Source: Daphnia carinata (Eukaryota; Arthropoda; Branchiopoda; Diplostraca; Daphniidae). From it: a stretch of DNA of 64,000 nt. The stretch spans positions 1,240,001-1,304,000 of the forward strand of contig NC_081334.1 in NCBI RefSeq assembly GCF_022539665.2, given 5' to 3'. Position 1 is the first letter of the stretch, and every line of letters starts with the position of its first letter. Positions 26,773 through 38,460 of the stretch are shown piece by piece. The translations under genes and the position numbers were made by a program. The notes beneath the pieces are model-generated. The model was not told the DNA's origin. It ran no database searches and saw nothing but the letters and a program-made list of their open reading frames with translations.

Positions 26773-29700
26773 GTCTTTTTTTTTTATTCTTACCAAGTTC
26801 TTCGTTGGTTTTCCTACCACCAACAGCCCTTCGTAGTTTATAGACTCTTCTGCTCAGTCGATTTCCATTTACCTTTTTCTTAAGTGCCAATATTTGCCTA
26901 TTAAAGGGTTTACGGTGTAGTAATCCATAAATAGGGCGACGTGCAGTGTGATCAATGATAGTTTCTGATTAAGGATAATTCAATTGATTGAGCTTTTGTT
27001 TTAAATAGATAGTGGTATGTGGAAAACACGTCTTTTGAACGAAAGCTTTGCAAAACAAATGTGTTTAATTCTTCAGTTAAAAGGATGTTGCACGGCGATC
27101 AAAGGAAGGCTGTGAAGATTTGCATTTCTGCTTTGTGTTCTAGGGATAAGTTTGTTACGGGCAATGCTTATTTCCGAGGACATGGTGTGAGGGATGATTA
27201 CCAAGCAAGAAAAGTCCGTGGTAAGACATCAGTCAGTTGATAGAATACGCAATGAGGACTACGTTGGTGATGCAAAGCTCTTAAAGTCAAGTAGGTTGAG
27301 CTAAGAAATCTGCACCTGTTTCGATAGTTGGTTGGAACATTTATGTTTAGCATAATAGATTTTTGAACACAATTTGCATAGAATCATTCCTCTGTCGGGA
27401 TATTTGCATAAAAAGTATATCAAATCTCACGGGCATCGCTTCAACGCACACATAGAAGGAACTTTTTTGTTCACGCTGTTCAAATATCGAAATTTGTTGG
27501 AGATGACTTACGCTCTCTATTTTTAAGTGAGTGTAAAAAAGAAATTGTTTGATAGCGCCGATTTCAATCATTCACCACAGAAGGCTATAATTCAGACATC
27601 ACAAAAGAGGTAATTTGTTTTTCTTTTTCTCTATCAAATCAATCCCTTCACGCCGGAAAACCCAAGTTTTCTCTTTTTTTTTTTTTTTTTTTTTATTATT
27701 GAAGAGGGCGCGTGAGGTTGAACGTGCTCTTTTTTTTTTTTTTTTAAATTTTATTTTAAAGTTCACATGCGCACGCTGACGGATTTCTAGAAGCTATTTC
27801 CAGAAAATAGGTTCACATAGTCTTCCCCTGTTTTCAGATAAATGAAGATAAATCCATCCTTTACCTCGACCCTCTTCATCCCCTTACAAATATCTCCGTG
27901 TTACTTGTAGGCTATAACTGAAATCAAACTCACGCAAACTGATTCCCTGGGATGATTAGTTGATGATTAAATAACAAGACTTGTGTTTTTTCTTTTAATT
28001 ATTTCAACTGAGGAAATTAGAAAGGGATTCTTTTTTCTCGTACTTGATGGTATTTCGTGAAACACTTTTTATGCGATTTGATTTACTACTTTTTATATGG
28101 TTCTATACATGCGCACGTACACGTTCGTATACACAAGGCCGTAAGAACTCTATCCGGCGTGCTTGGAATCGATTGGCTAGTAGTTTTGTAGCCTCGAGGT
28201 TTTGTACGGCAAAACTTTGCAACAGAGAAACACGGAAGACGTCCTCAAAAGAAATGGGGGTAGGGAAGGGATTTTGCGATGCAAATCGGTAAAAAACCGG
28301 GACAATATGAAACGAGGATAGAGGGAAAAAAAAGACGTTTCAAAAGGCAAATGTTAACATCCAACAAAAACGGCTTGCTTTGCTGTTTGGACGTGCCTGC
28401 ACGTGATGAATCTCGAACGTGCTAAACAAAGGCGAAGAGATACGAGTTGCAAAGGCAGCAAAAGTCGTAGGATACGATTCACGCGTGATGAAAATGCCAG
28501 CAGCAGCGACGTTTTATTGAAAAAAAAGGAGATGAAGAACTTGAAGACTAAATGAAAGTAAAAAAAAAAAAAGAACAAAACAAATGGAGGAAAAAAAAAG
28601 GAAGAATTGACTCTCAGACAGTTGCAATATTTACGACATTTTAAAAAACACGCATAAACATTTACTTGAATTCTTCTTTTTTTCTCATTGCGTCATAGCT
28701 TCCATAAAATAACTAAACAGTTTTTCTGAAAACAAAAACAAAAATTGGGTTGAGAAGAGAAAAAAAAGGGAGGAGGATGTAAACGACGCAAGTCTGCTGT
28801 GTTTCTGTTACACAGCTGCGTCTATATGCTTGCTGTTGTTGCCGCTTTAAACTGGAGGGTGAGGGTACCAATCCTGGGGACTGAGCCCCCAGGATTCCGT
28901 GCGTCCTAGACTCTGTTTAGTGCGATGAGAGCTCCAACTCGGTGCAGACGTGTCGTCTATACCTTTGGCCCCGCTCTTTATACCACAAACTACCGAGTGT
29001 GTAATCAGTGACATTACTGTGATGTGACTCCTTTGACCAAACGTGTCAATTTAAGTTCAAACGCTCAAACAGTATTTTGTTTTTCTTTGCCATCTTTCCA
29101 TTTTTGCATTGTACCACACTGAAGGTAATAGGAATAGGCGATTGTTTGACAACAGAGTCTTCGAGAAGGAGAAAAAACAGGAGCAGGGTCGTCCGAGAGT
29201 GACAACTGACAAGTAAGACCGTGCACGTATACTCGCAAAACATTGTCAAACAACGAAAGCCGGAAGGGCCTTCTTGAAAATGTGGTATTCAAGCATCTTG
29301 GAAAGCTCAAGAAGTTTGAAAAAGTAAAACGGGAAGGGGGGGGGGAGGACTTTGGAATTAGCTTGGCACATTGATGTTATCAGTCTACATAAACAGTTTA
29401 CCTTTTGGCCGTGTCACGGGCTTTGAAAGGCATCGTGAGCTGACCTGAAAGTTTACACAGTTCGTGCCAAGCTGTTGATGTAATCAAACCACGCTTCTCA
29501 AATATCGACACCAACAACAGCTAGCGAAGAGGATCGATGTTTTTTTCTTTTTGCCAACACTGTCTTTGACCCATATTTCGTCTATTTCACACAACAAAGG
29601 CCGCAAATGTCAATAGTTTCCTCTTTTAAATTTGAAAAAGTTATTATTCGTTCAAGTTTTCGCAACATACCTGATTTTCACTGTAATTTCAGTAGGGTTT

Positions 29701-31618
29701 GTGCGGGGCATGCCAAATCTTTTTGGACAAGTATTGATGGGTCTCTTGACATTTAGTCTACAACCACGTCTAGTTGCAAAAACTGTTTCTGGGGAGGGAC
29801 AAAGAAAACAGACAGTTCTTTATTATTATTTTTTGTTATCACGAACATCAGGGGCGTAGGCGACAGCTATTGTGTTTTTTTTTTTTTCTACCCAACAAGT
29901 CTTTCATCGCACGATGGATGACGTTGTACGGTGATTGAAACCATTTGATCATACTGCGCTAAGGATGAGTTAGCATCGATCTACATTCGCAATGGACCAG
30001 GACTAGGAATGAACATTCCACGTTGTGGATGAAGATTGGGGTTCCAAGTAGACTGTATAGAACGTGCCATCGATTTTTATCTGCATTTATTTGGTTCGAC
30101 ATAAAGAGTTGGAAAGCCGGTGGAGGCCTCCTCCCCCCCCTCAAAAAATGTTGTTGGATGTAGCCCTCACTGGCGCTGCTATTCATAGAACGGCCAGGCT
30201 GGTCGGCTCGAGAAGAAAAGGCGTGTGAAATTGAGAAAGACGTGTGAGAAAAGGAAGAAAAGAGGAGAAACAGAGCAACACGAAATGTAAACGTAAAAAA
30301 AGAGGAAGAAACATCAAGAGGAAAAAAAAGGGGGGAGGAGGGGATCTTAAGCTAACTTTGAGCTAGTTCACGACACTAACGGCGTATTTGAACGCAGACA
30401 GTGAGACTCAGTAAAAAGAAAATGATGCTAAATTATCCCCCCTCCGGAAACAAAGAGCGAGTGTTGCGTGATGTTGCTTCTTATGCGATTTGCATCGAGA
30501 CGAATAAGATAGAAGTAGAGCTGAAATCTGAAAAGGATGTTGAGAGCTTGTGAGGTGCCCGTGACGGTCAAGTTCCAGACATCAGAAAATCCTTTAATGC
30601 TATATACCTTTGCCAATATGTATGTGGGGAGAGAGAGCTGCTTGCCTACGCACACAGTGTGCACACCGCATCGGGACAGAAACTATTGATCCTCCTGTGC
30701 TACCTTCGCTTGACAGCATGCGTACATGCAGCAGACTACCTGCCCGTTTGCTTACCGCACGCCCCGCCTACCACTTCCATCAAAAATCCCATTTTTTGGG
30801 GGGGGAGGGCTTCCTCTTTGATAACAACCAGCCAACCTTTTTTTTCTTTCTCGGACAAAGCAAAAAATTAATGGGGGAAATGAGGTTGGAGCTGTTAGAA
30901 AAATAATCATAATGTGATGTAATCAAAATATGTCTTCGCCTTATTCTTCGTGCGATCGATAATCGTCATCATCACTGTCCCTGGCTCAACGACCTACTCA
31001 GCACCAGATGTTGATGAAAAGATCCTTTCTTTTGCCAGTTTTATTCCCGGCCCCCCCCCCCCCCATGTTTTAAAAAATCCATTTCATGAAATCTGACCAT
31101 ACAATGCAGTACGTTAGTTTCGGTGAGGCGTTTGAATCCCGATTTCCAACGTGCAGACACTGTAATGTTTGGACGATCGTGCACAGCCAATTGCGTCCGG
31201 AAGCGGAAATAGAGGCATATCAAGTTTCCGGGAAAACGATTCTTTTCGCACCGTCGTATCATCGCGTTCAGCCGGGCACAAATCAGCCCATATGGAACAA
31301 CTCGAAAAACGAAAAAAAAATGTGGGTTAAGATAAGAGATGCCAGCACGAGAGGATCGCCATAAAAGACTATCAGCCTGGACAAATGCCAAAAAGAGTTA
31401 CTTCGACATAGACTGACAGCGTCGATACAAAACGTCCTCCGCCTGCTGCCAAAACGCCTTTTAGCCCCCCGTACAATGAATGATCTTGACAATCCATTTC
31501 CAATTTGTTTGTTTGTTTTTTTCTTTAAATCAAATATGTACGATTTTCATTTATCTTTTCATTCAAGAGATGGACGTGCAATTGGCCGCTTGAATCGCAT
31601 ACGACAAGACGATTATCG
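26773..31618. other. Intergenic or untranslated interval between two plus-strand genes
   Basis: About 4.8 kb with poly-T tracts (27671-27694, 27731-27745), poly-G/C runs (29334-29345, 31051-31064) and no convincing coding exon. It probably contains the 3'-UTR of the Ig gene, and the promoter and 5' leader of the next gene. A short open frame ending at a donor lies at 27008-27220 after a fair acceptor. A perfect 10-bp hairpin at 28870-28896 is listed separately. Confidence 0.4.
28870..28896. repeat. Short perfect inverted repeat (hairpin)
   Basis: AATCCTGGGG and CCCCAGGATT are exact reverse complements separated by seven bases. The stem is too short for a typical microRNA precursor and the sequence just outside does not extend the pairing. 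Function unknown. Confidence 0.6.
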
Positions 31619-34600
31619 ATGGCTTCGGTCGTCAGTGAGTCAATCAACGAGGGCACGCCGCAAATGAACATCACCGTCGAAACGGCCGATTCGGTTTACT
31701 TTATCCTGTCATCAGCATGGCGTGCGGGAAGAACTCAATGGCCGCAGACGGCCGCTGAGAAGGCCGCTGAAAAGAACGAATATTACAAAGCTTATGATCC
31801 CTTGACTGGGCTCAAAATTGCAGCCACTCTTTCAGGATTCTTGACGATGGCCGTCCTCTACGTTTTTTATAAGGTCAGTGACACATCGTTCTATACGTCC
31901 GTCACTCCGTTTTTTTTTTTTTTTTTATTGTGTTTTGTTTGTAATAGCGTCGTCACTGTTTCAAAACGCAAGCCGACACGCTATAACTGTTGTTCGGCCG
32001 GCTTTGCTAAAAACTCTTAGCGGCGCAAGACGTATCGACCCAGTAGTTTTCCATTGTTGAACTCATTTTTTAATGGATTAAAAACGTGTGCGCTTTGGTA
32101 TACAACTATCGACGTGTTATCCTGCAATCTGGAATTCCTACGAACGGCTTTTTAATATAACTGATGTGACTTAACTTGCCAATTCAACACTAGCCGTTAA
32201 TGTCAAAGAGTCACATCGAGCCCATCCTTCTTCTTGCCGTTTAAAGTTGAATGTGTTTCGTTCGTTCAAGGGGACGAAAAGTGGGAACCACGGCAAACGA
32301 ATGTATTTTAAAAGAAAATGCACAGGAAATGGTTTGCGCAAAAGGAATTTGATCAAATCACGAAATTTCAATCTCTTCATCTTATATGAGCAAGATGCCT
32401 GAAGGCGAAACTCCCTTGGATGCGTTCAGCATGGGCGACCGACAGGGACTCGACTCACGCTCAGTGAAAGTCTAAAGGACATATTGATTCAGCTGTCTAA
32501 ACGAACTGAAGCATAAACGACACATCTCAGCTTGTAATCTTGTCTGAGTGGTAGATGTTGTTGCATATTTGCCTATTTGTCCAAGTTTGAAAGAATGCAA
32601 AACTCTTTTATCGATCATTCCGTCACTGATAGTATCCTCAGATCAGGCTCACTTCTTCTAATTAAGGAAGATCCTCGAATGTTCCTATTTGATTTTGTCT
32701 TCTATTTTCGCCGTGTGTTGTTGCTCTAATTCAATTGTGATTCGCTTACATGACCGACTTGGTGTTCTTCCTTATATCGAATTAGGCAAAGTGCAAGAGG
32801 TTGAAATTCATGCGAAGCTCCAGCGATGAGGATTCGATAGTCATCGACCAGCCGGTGTCTCAGCCGCACTTACACGAGAGCAATCCAGGGCTAACGGCCG
32901 ACTCTTCGGCTTTCTACCAGGTCGAAGTGGAATGCGGCAGCCTTAACAAGTTTCAACATCATTGCGAATCGGGACGCGAAACGCCATCGGGCAGCATCGT
33001 GACATCGCAACAGCCAACACTGCATCAATCGACTGTGACAATCAAATCGTCTCAGCCTCAGTATTACACCGATGACAGTGAGATGCCAGCCTGGAAGATC
33101 TATGCCAAAGAGCTGTAAATAAAAACTATTTCCATATTGTAACGACTAAAAGTATATGGCATTAGTATTGGAAGCATGTTATATATATATATATGGGGAC
33201 GCATACGTTTTGTTTAGAATGAATGATACTTCTTGATTTATAAGTGCTGTTTATTATTTCCCAGATTTCTTTATGGAGGCTCGGGTTTATGGCGATCTGC
33301 CAGTCTCCAAAAAGGAAGTGATCCCGTTCTACTGGTGGCCCAGTCCTCTTTCGACGAGACGATCAATAGCCGCAGTCAACGGACTGGTAGTTTATCAGGT
33401 ACAATTTCATTCCTGCTTTTTAATGAGCTACCGGAATAAGACAATGACTCGTAAAGTCTTTCGAGACCTTCTGAAGGAAGCGTTTTTCTTCGGACAGAAA
33501 TGAAAATGATTGGGTCCATAAGGGTTAGATGCTTGCGCAGCGCAATCTAGAACATCAGCGATGATGTAAGAGTGTCTATCAAAGCGCACTATAGCCATAC
33601 GTTGCAAAGATTTATGATCGGCACAAACTTCGGTAAAAAAAAAGCGATAACAAATAGACTCAAAGACAACTTGATTTATATTGATTGGACTAGTAGGCTA
33701 TTAGTACGTGGGAGGAAGGGCAAAATGTCTACACGAAGTCGTTCCGTATAGCCTTGTGTTATTATTGATCCAAAGTTTATGGCTGAAGAGGGGTGTTGCA
33801 TCAGCCATATACTGTGCACAAACTATGTACGCGTGCCACCACCGAGAGGAATCTATATGAACTGAGCTTTGTTCATTGTTGTTGTAGCATGTAAAACGTT
33901 TGTTATAACATTGACATAGGAAAGAAAAAAACTATTTCGGAAGAAAAGAGAAAGAGCCATTTTGCTTTGGCTGTTGCGCGTATTCCGAAAATAGTCGTAC
34001 GATTTATTGCGACCTCAATGCTTCCCTGGACAGGGGTCGAAACGCTCGTAAACATACCGGAAGTTTTATTAACGATTACAATGCTCCACTGTACATTCGA
34101 TTTCGTTGTAGAAAAAAAGAATAAAACGAAGCAATAAAAATGGATCTAATGGATCGTATCTAACACGCAAAGTACCCATATTTATGCGAACGTGAGGCGC
34201 CATCATCATCTTTCATTCAAGTGTCACATCTTCATAGATAGAGTTCAATCATCACAATCGATTGTGTATTACCCCTTCTGTGTTTGGAAAAAGGTTCCGT
34301 GATGGGTGGATTGGGTATTTATCGGTGCGATTCTCGTAAGCCATCGTCCGTATGCGCCTACCCGACGCGCAACAGCCAGTCACGCTTGCAAGTGCCGAAC
34401 GTGCAAGCGAAAACGGCGTGCGTGTCGCATCTGCATCGCCAACGTTCGTTGAATCGTCCAGATTGCAGCCGCCATGACGATGGAATGGCTGGTCGTGACC
34501 AACAGCTGCAAAGTCCGTTCAACAAAAAGAACCTACCTGGACGGTCGGTTTCGTTCCGTGAAAGCGACATGACCAACTACAGCCGAAGTAAGCGCGTTGC

Positions 34601-35723
34601 ACGCAGCCGACCGGGATCGTTGCACAACAATCGGCCCGATTACAGCCGCCTGAGGAGCGGCAGTTGCAGTAACGCCGAAACGGGCCATTTGCGGCCCGAT
34701 ACTCTTCCAGTGGGCCATCGCAGATCGTTTCGAACGCCGTCCAGGCAGCCGTCGATTCGAGAGAACCGCCGCCATGTCATTACGCCTAGCACGTCGGTTG
34801 ACATCCCGATACCATCCCTACCACCGCCATCGCCGCGTTCACGTTTAGCCGTCGTGCATCGCATTCACATCCAGCAGCCGGAAGATTCCAAGAATAAATC
34901 GACGTATTGCCGTTCGGCTTCGCTGACCAGTGAGCCTCTCTCTCGCGGATGGCGATCATCGATAGCTAAGATGATCAGGGCGAAGAGCACGAGTGGCCAT
35001 TCGGTTAGATCCAACGGCGAACGGACCGAATGTTCGTCGCCGAAGAACCGCCACAATCGAAATCAAAGCAGCCTGGCGGAAACGGGCCTGGCCGGCACGA
35101 ACCAGGAGGAGCGTGATAACTCTCAACGCGAAGGACACATCGATATTTGCGTGATCCAGGCAACGCCGGCAGCTTCGCCTTGCACGAGCATCCGCAGCAC
35201 GTTCAGTGGCGATAGTTTGGACTCTTCGACGGCCAAGAACATCCCAGCTTATTCGAGTTTCCAGCCGGCGGCCGTCATGTCGGTGCGCGATCGTCGAAAG
35301 TGTTTCGCTCGCATGAAGGGCCAAACAATCGATCACGACAATGCGTTGGCGATCGACACGTCTCTCTTAGCTCCCCCAATGATTGAGTACAACGTTGGCC
35401 TCAGTCCGTCTTCGCTCTTGTCTTACCCGTTGGCCGATTTACGTTCGCATCGCTCCAGTAGTCCGGCCCGCCCTTCAGCTTCCACTTGGCTCCAAGTGTT
35501 CAACGAAGAGCGGAATCCGTTGAACTGCCATCCGCCGATTAAGAGACCAGCTGTCGTTGGTACCTGCAAATCGCGAGCATCGACGGTAGCTGGAGAACAC
35601 CTGGGCCAGCTTCCACCAAGGGTGGAAGGTGAAGCTGTGAAATGCAGTCGGCCGACTAGTCAAGTTTCGAATGCAAGTCCGACCTACCAAACGACCCAAC
35701 AGAGCACTCAATTTCCATTTTGA
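31619..35723 (+). CDS. Unrecognised single-pass membrane protein with long Arg/Ser/Pro-rich tail
   Basis: Coding exons 31619-31873, 32786-33114, 33265-33398 and 34294-35723 join in phase to 715 residues. The first 60 residues contain one N-glycosylation sequon (NIT at 17-19) and no cleavable signal peptide. Residues about 65-84 (LKIAATLSGFLTMAVLYVFY) form one membrane helix immediately followed by basic KAKCKR, so the N-terminus is probably outside and the remaining 630 residues cytoplasmic. The tail is low in recognisable domains: SSSDED near residue 96, many Arg-Ser and Ser-Pro sites, RSVSFRES, and a proline-rich IPSLPPPSPRS near 412-422, suggesting phosphorylation and adaptor binding. The last exon (476 codons including the stop) is a long open frame with high GC compared with the surrounding AT-rich DNA, supporting coding function. 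The start could lie further 5': the frame is open upstream to an acceptor-like site at 31569. I do not recognise the family. Confidence 0.7.
33113..33123 (+). promoter_or_regulatory. Possible alternative 3' end: stop plus AATAAA overlapping a splice donor
   Basis: At the end of exon 2 the sequence GAGCT|gtaaat acts as the donor in the long model. If it is not spliced, the frame reads Leu then TAA at 33116-33118, and an AATAAA signal begins at 33118. A short isoform of about 195 residues ending ...AKEL is therefore possible. Confidence 0.4.
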
Positions 35724-36369
35724 ATGTCACATAACGTGTCGGTTTACATAGACTCGATGCAGTCAGTATATATCTATCTTTGACGACGCAAAGTTATGGA
35801 ACGGAGAACGAGATGATGAATGTTTCCACTCTTGGATTTTCATATAGGTGCACTCAACTTATAGCAATGTGATAAGGTAAAATGCCAACCTTTTAGGCCT
35901 GACTAGCGGTTCAATGAATGTTTGAAAGGAACTATATATGTGTGGTTTCTTGTTATAACTATTACAATTTGTAAAAGGGCAAATTCAAACAAACAAAACA
36001 ATGTGTACCGTAATTGATATGCACGTCATCGTGTCTCATTAATGATAAGTCAACCAATGTTTTCATTTGATTTTTGTTTTCACCCGATACATGTGTGCGT
36101 TTTTTTTTTGTTTCCATACTGACCTGGACAGTGTTTGAATAATTGGATCATTTCCTGTAGCAATACATGTAATACATCCAGGTTCATGGGTCAACATTCA
36201 GTTTTCAGAATGCTTGTGAGTAGGGTATTGCCTTTTGGAATAGTAATGGAGAAAATCGTATACAATGAAAATACATAATAGCCACCCTTTGAGTTCACAT
36301 AACTCAAGAACTATACAAATACCGCGTAAAAATAAAATCCATTTTCATGATCATCGTTGAATTTGGCAT
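35724..36369 (+). other. Probable 3'-UTR of the long-tailed membrane protein gene
   Basis: AT-rich, no open frame. An AATAAA at 36331-36336, about 610 bp after the stop codon, is the first reasonable polyadenylation signal and lies just before the repeat array begins. Confidence 0.4.
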
Positions 36370-37400
36370 CTAAATCGTGTATACAACTACAACTAGATTA
36401 TTATTTCTTTAAATGAATGAAATGAGCGAAAAGTCGGGCTTATTTTGATGGGCTTGTGTTGTCGGGCTTATTTTTTAAGCCCGGTTTTTTTCGGGCTTAA
36501 AATTTTGACTTGGAACCCCGATGAAACCAATACCTGTGGTCATCAAATTTGAACGCCAGAGCCGAATAAAATATTAGTTTCGCTGTTGGTTGCGCATTTT
36601 TCGAATTAAACGTAAGACAAATGTTTTTAACGTAGCCACTTTTGAATAACTCAAAAACTATGAGCCCCACGAAAAAATAAAGTTGAATTTCGTGACTCTC
36701 ATGCTAAATTCATGTGTATTTCCAAGTAAAACATAATTTTTGAAATAATTTTTGGAATGTACAAAAAGTCGGTCTGATTTTGGCGGGCCTAGGTTTAAAA
36801 AAATAAGCCCGACATTATTTTGTCGGGCTTATTTTTTTTAACCTGATCTTTTCGGGTTCAAAATTTTGACTTGGATTCCTACGAAAACAAAACCTGTTAT
36901 AATCAAATTTGAACGCCAGTGCCTAAGAAAATATTAGTTTCGCTGTTAGTTGCGCAGTTTTCGAATTACACGGAAAATAAATGTGTGTAACGTTACCCAC
37001 TTTGAATTTCGAATAACTTAAAAACTATGAGCCCTTCATAAAAAAAATGGAGCTGATTTCCGTGATCCTCGTTCAATTTCGTGACTAATTCGTGTGCATT
37101 TCTACGTAAAACATAATTTTTGAAATAATTTTGGGAATATACCAAAAGTCGGGCTTATTTTGTTGGGCTTATTTTGTCGGGCTTATTTTTTAAGCCTGAT
37201 TTTTTTCGGGCTCAAAATTTTGACTTGGATTTCGATGAAATCAAAACCTGTTATCATCAAATTTGAATGTAAATGCCTTTTTTTTGTTTAATTCAGAAAC
37301 CATAAGGCCGATTAAGAAATAAGCTGTATATTCGTGATAAGCATTCCATTCTGCATTGAAATCATGTATTTTAAGCCAAATTTGAAATTTGGCCAAAAAT

Positions 37401-37436
37401 GAAAAAGTAGGAAGGCTATAGCCTTCTCACTTTTTC
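37401..37436. repeat. 36-bp palindrome in 333-bp repeat unit, copy 1
   Basis: Arms starting gaaaaagt and ending actttttc around a central gaaggctatagccttc; 16 of 18 positions pair. It is conserved in the next unit copy 333 bp downstream. Confidence 0.85.
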
Positions 37437-37733
37437 AATTTTCGTCAAATTCTAGATTTGGTTAAAAATACATTATTTTGATAGAAAATTGATCGTTGAT
37501 CACGAAAATCTGGTATATTTTTAAATTGGGCTTATGATTTTGAATTAACCGTAAAAAAACTAAGGACTAGGACAAAATTTTAAGCCCGAAAAAATAAGCC
37601 CGGCCTTCTGTTTTTTTTGTTTAATTCAAAAACTATAAGGCCGATTAAGAAATAAGCTATATATTCGTGATAAGCATTCCATTCTGCATTGAAATCATGT
37701 ATTTTAAGCCAAATTTGAAATTTGGCCAAAAAT

Positions 37734-37769
37734 GAAAAAGTAGGAAGGCTATAGCCTTCTTACTTTTTC
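37734..37769. repeat. 36-bp palindrome in 333-bp repeat unit, copy 2
   Basis: Same palindrome as the copy at 37401, here with 17 of 18 positions paired. The substituted positions lie in the right arm and improve pairing relative to copy 1. Confidence 0.85.
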
Positions 37770-38045
37770 AATTTTCGTCAAATTCTAGGTTTGATTGAAA
37801 ATACATTATTTTGATTCAAAATTGATCGCTGATTGCGAAAATCTGGTATATTTTTATATTGGGCTTGTAGATTTTGAATTAACCGTAAAAAACTAAGGAC
37901 TAGGACAAAATTTTAAGCCCGACAAAATAAGCCCGGCCTTCTGTTTTTTTTGTTTAATTCAAAAACTATAAGGCCAATTAAGAAATAAACTTTAGATTCG
38001 TGATTAGCATTCCATTCTGCATTGAAATCATGTATATTAAGCCAA

Positions 38046-38460
38046 ACGAAAACAACAACAACAACAAAATGGAGCGCACGCCAAGTGTTGGAGGAGAGAG
38101 AAAGTGAAAAAGAACGTTGGGCATTAATAAAAACAATAACTACGCGGCAGTTGTTTCCAATCTTCAACGTGTGTGACGTCAAAACCTCCATCCACGTTAT
38201 CTTCCTTTTTCTTTTTCTTCCTACAACCCACAGCCGATTCCCACCGGGAAAGAAAAAAAAAAAAAGCTGGAACGAAGTCAGTAGCAGTCATGTGTTGTGT
38301 AGCAGCTCGGTGGATCGGTAGTGTCCCTCCACTTGATATCTAGACGTGAAGCAGGTATATTTGTGTACACAGCTATAGGCTATACACGAAGACGGACAAG
38401 GCAAGAAAAGGGATGGTGTGGGATTCCTCTTCAGATTTTCTCCCTCCACTATTTTCGTAT
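38046..38460. other. Non-repeat island inside the repeat array
   Basis: About 415 bp unrelated to either repeat unit, beginning at a CAA-rich junction (acgaaaacaacaacaac). It separates the truncated third type-B copy from the second type-A block. A 99-codon open frame at 38022-38321 crosses the junction and is not convincing as a gene. Confidence 0.5.

Larger units (their letters stand above)
36370..38045. repeat. Composite repeat array, block 1
   Basis: Two related kinds of unit. Type A contains gtcgggcttatttttt...aagcccg, then cggg-ttcaaaattttgacttgga, then gaacgcca...gtttcgctgtt; copies recur at about 36551 and 36911 (360 bp apart), with a truncated third copy near 37150-37270. Type B is a 333-bp tandem unit: the phrase ataaggcc(g/a)attaagaaataa recurs at 37303, 37636 and 37969, exactly 333 bp apart, and the third copy breaks off near 38045. 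Units are 80-95% alike by eye. Neither type contains a usable open frame or recognisable transposase. The array lies between two convergent genes. Confidence 0.85.

Noticed and set aside
34358-35711. Minus-strand open frames of 60-126 codons
   Set aside because: Antisense shadows of the long last exon of the plus-strand membrane protein gene.
38022-38321. 99-codon open frame crossing the end of repeat block 1
   Set aside because: It begins inside a repeat unit, runs into unique sequence and ends in a poly-Lys stretch; no domain.
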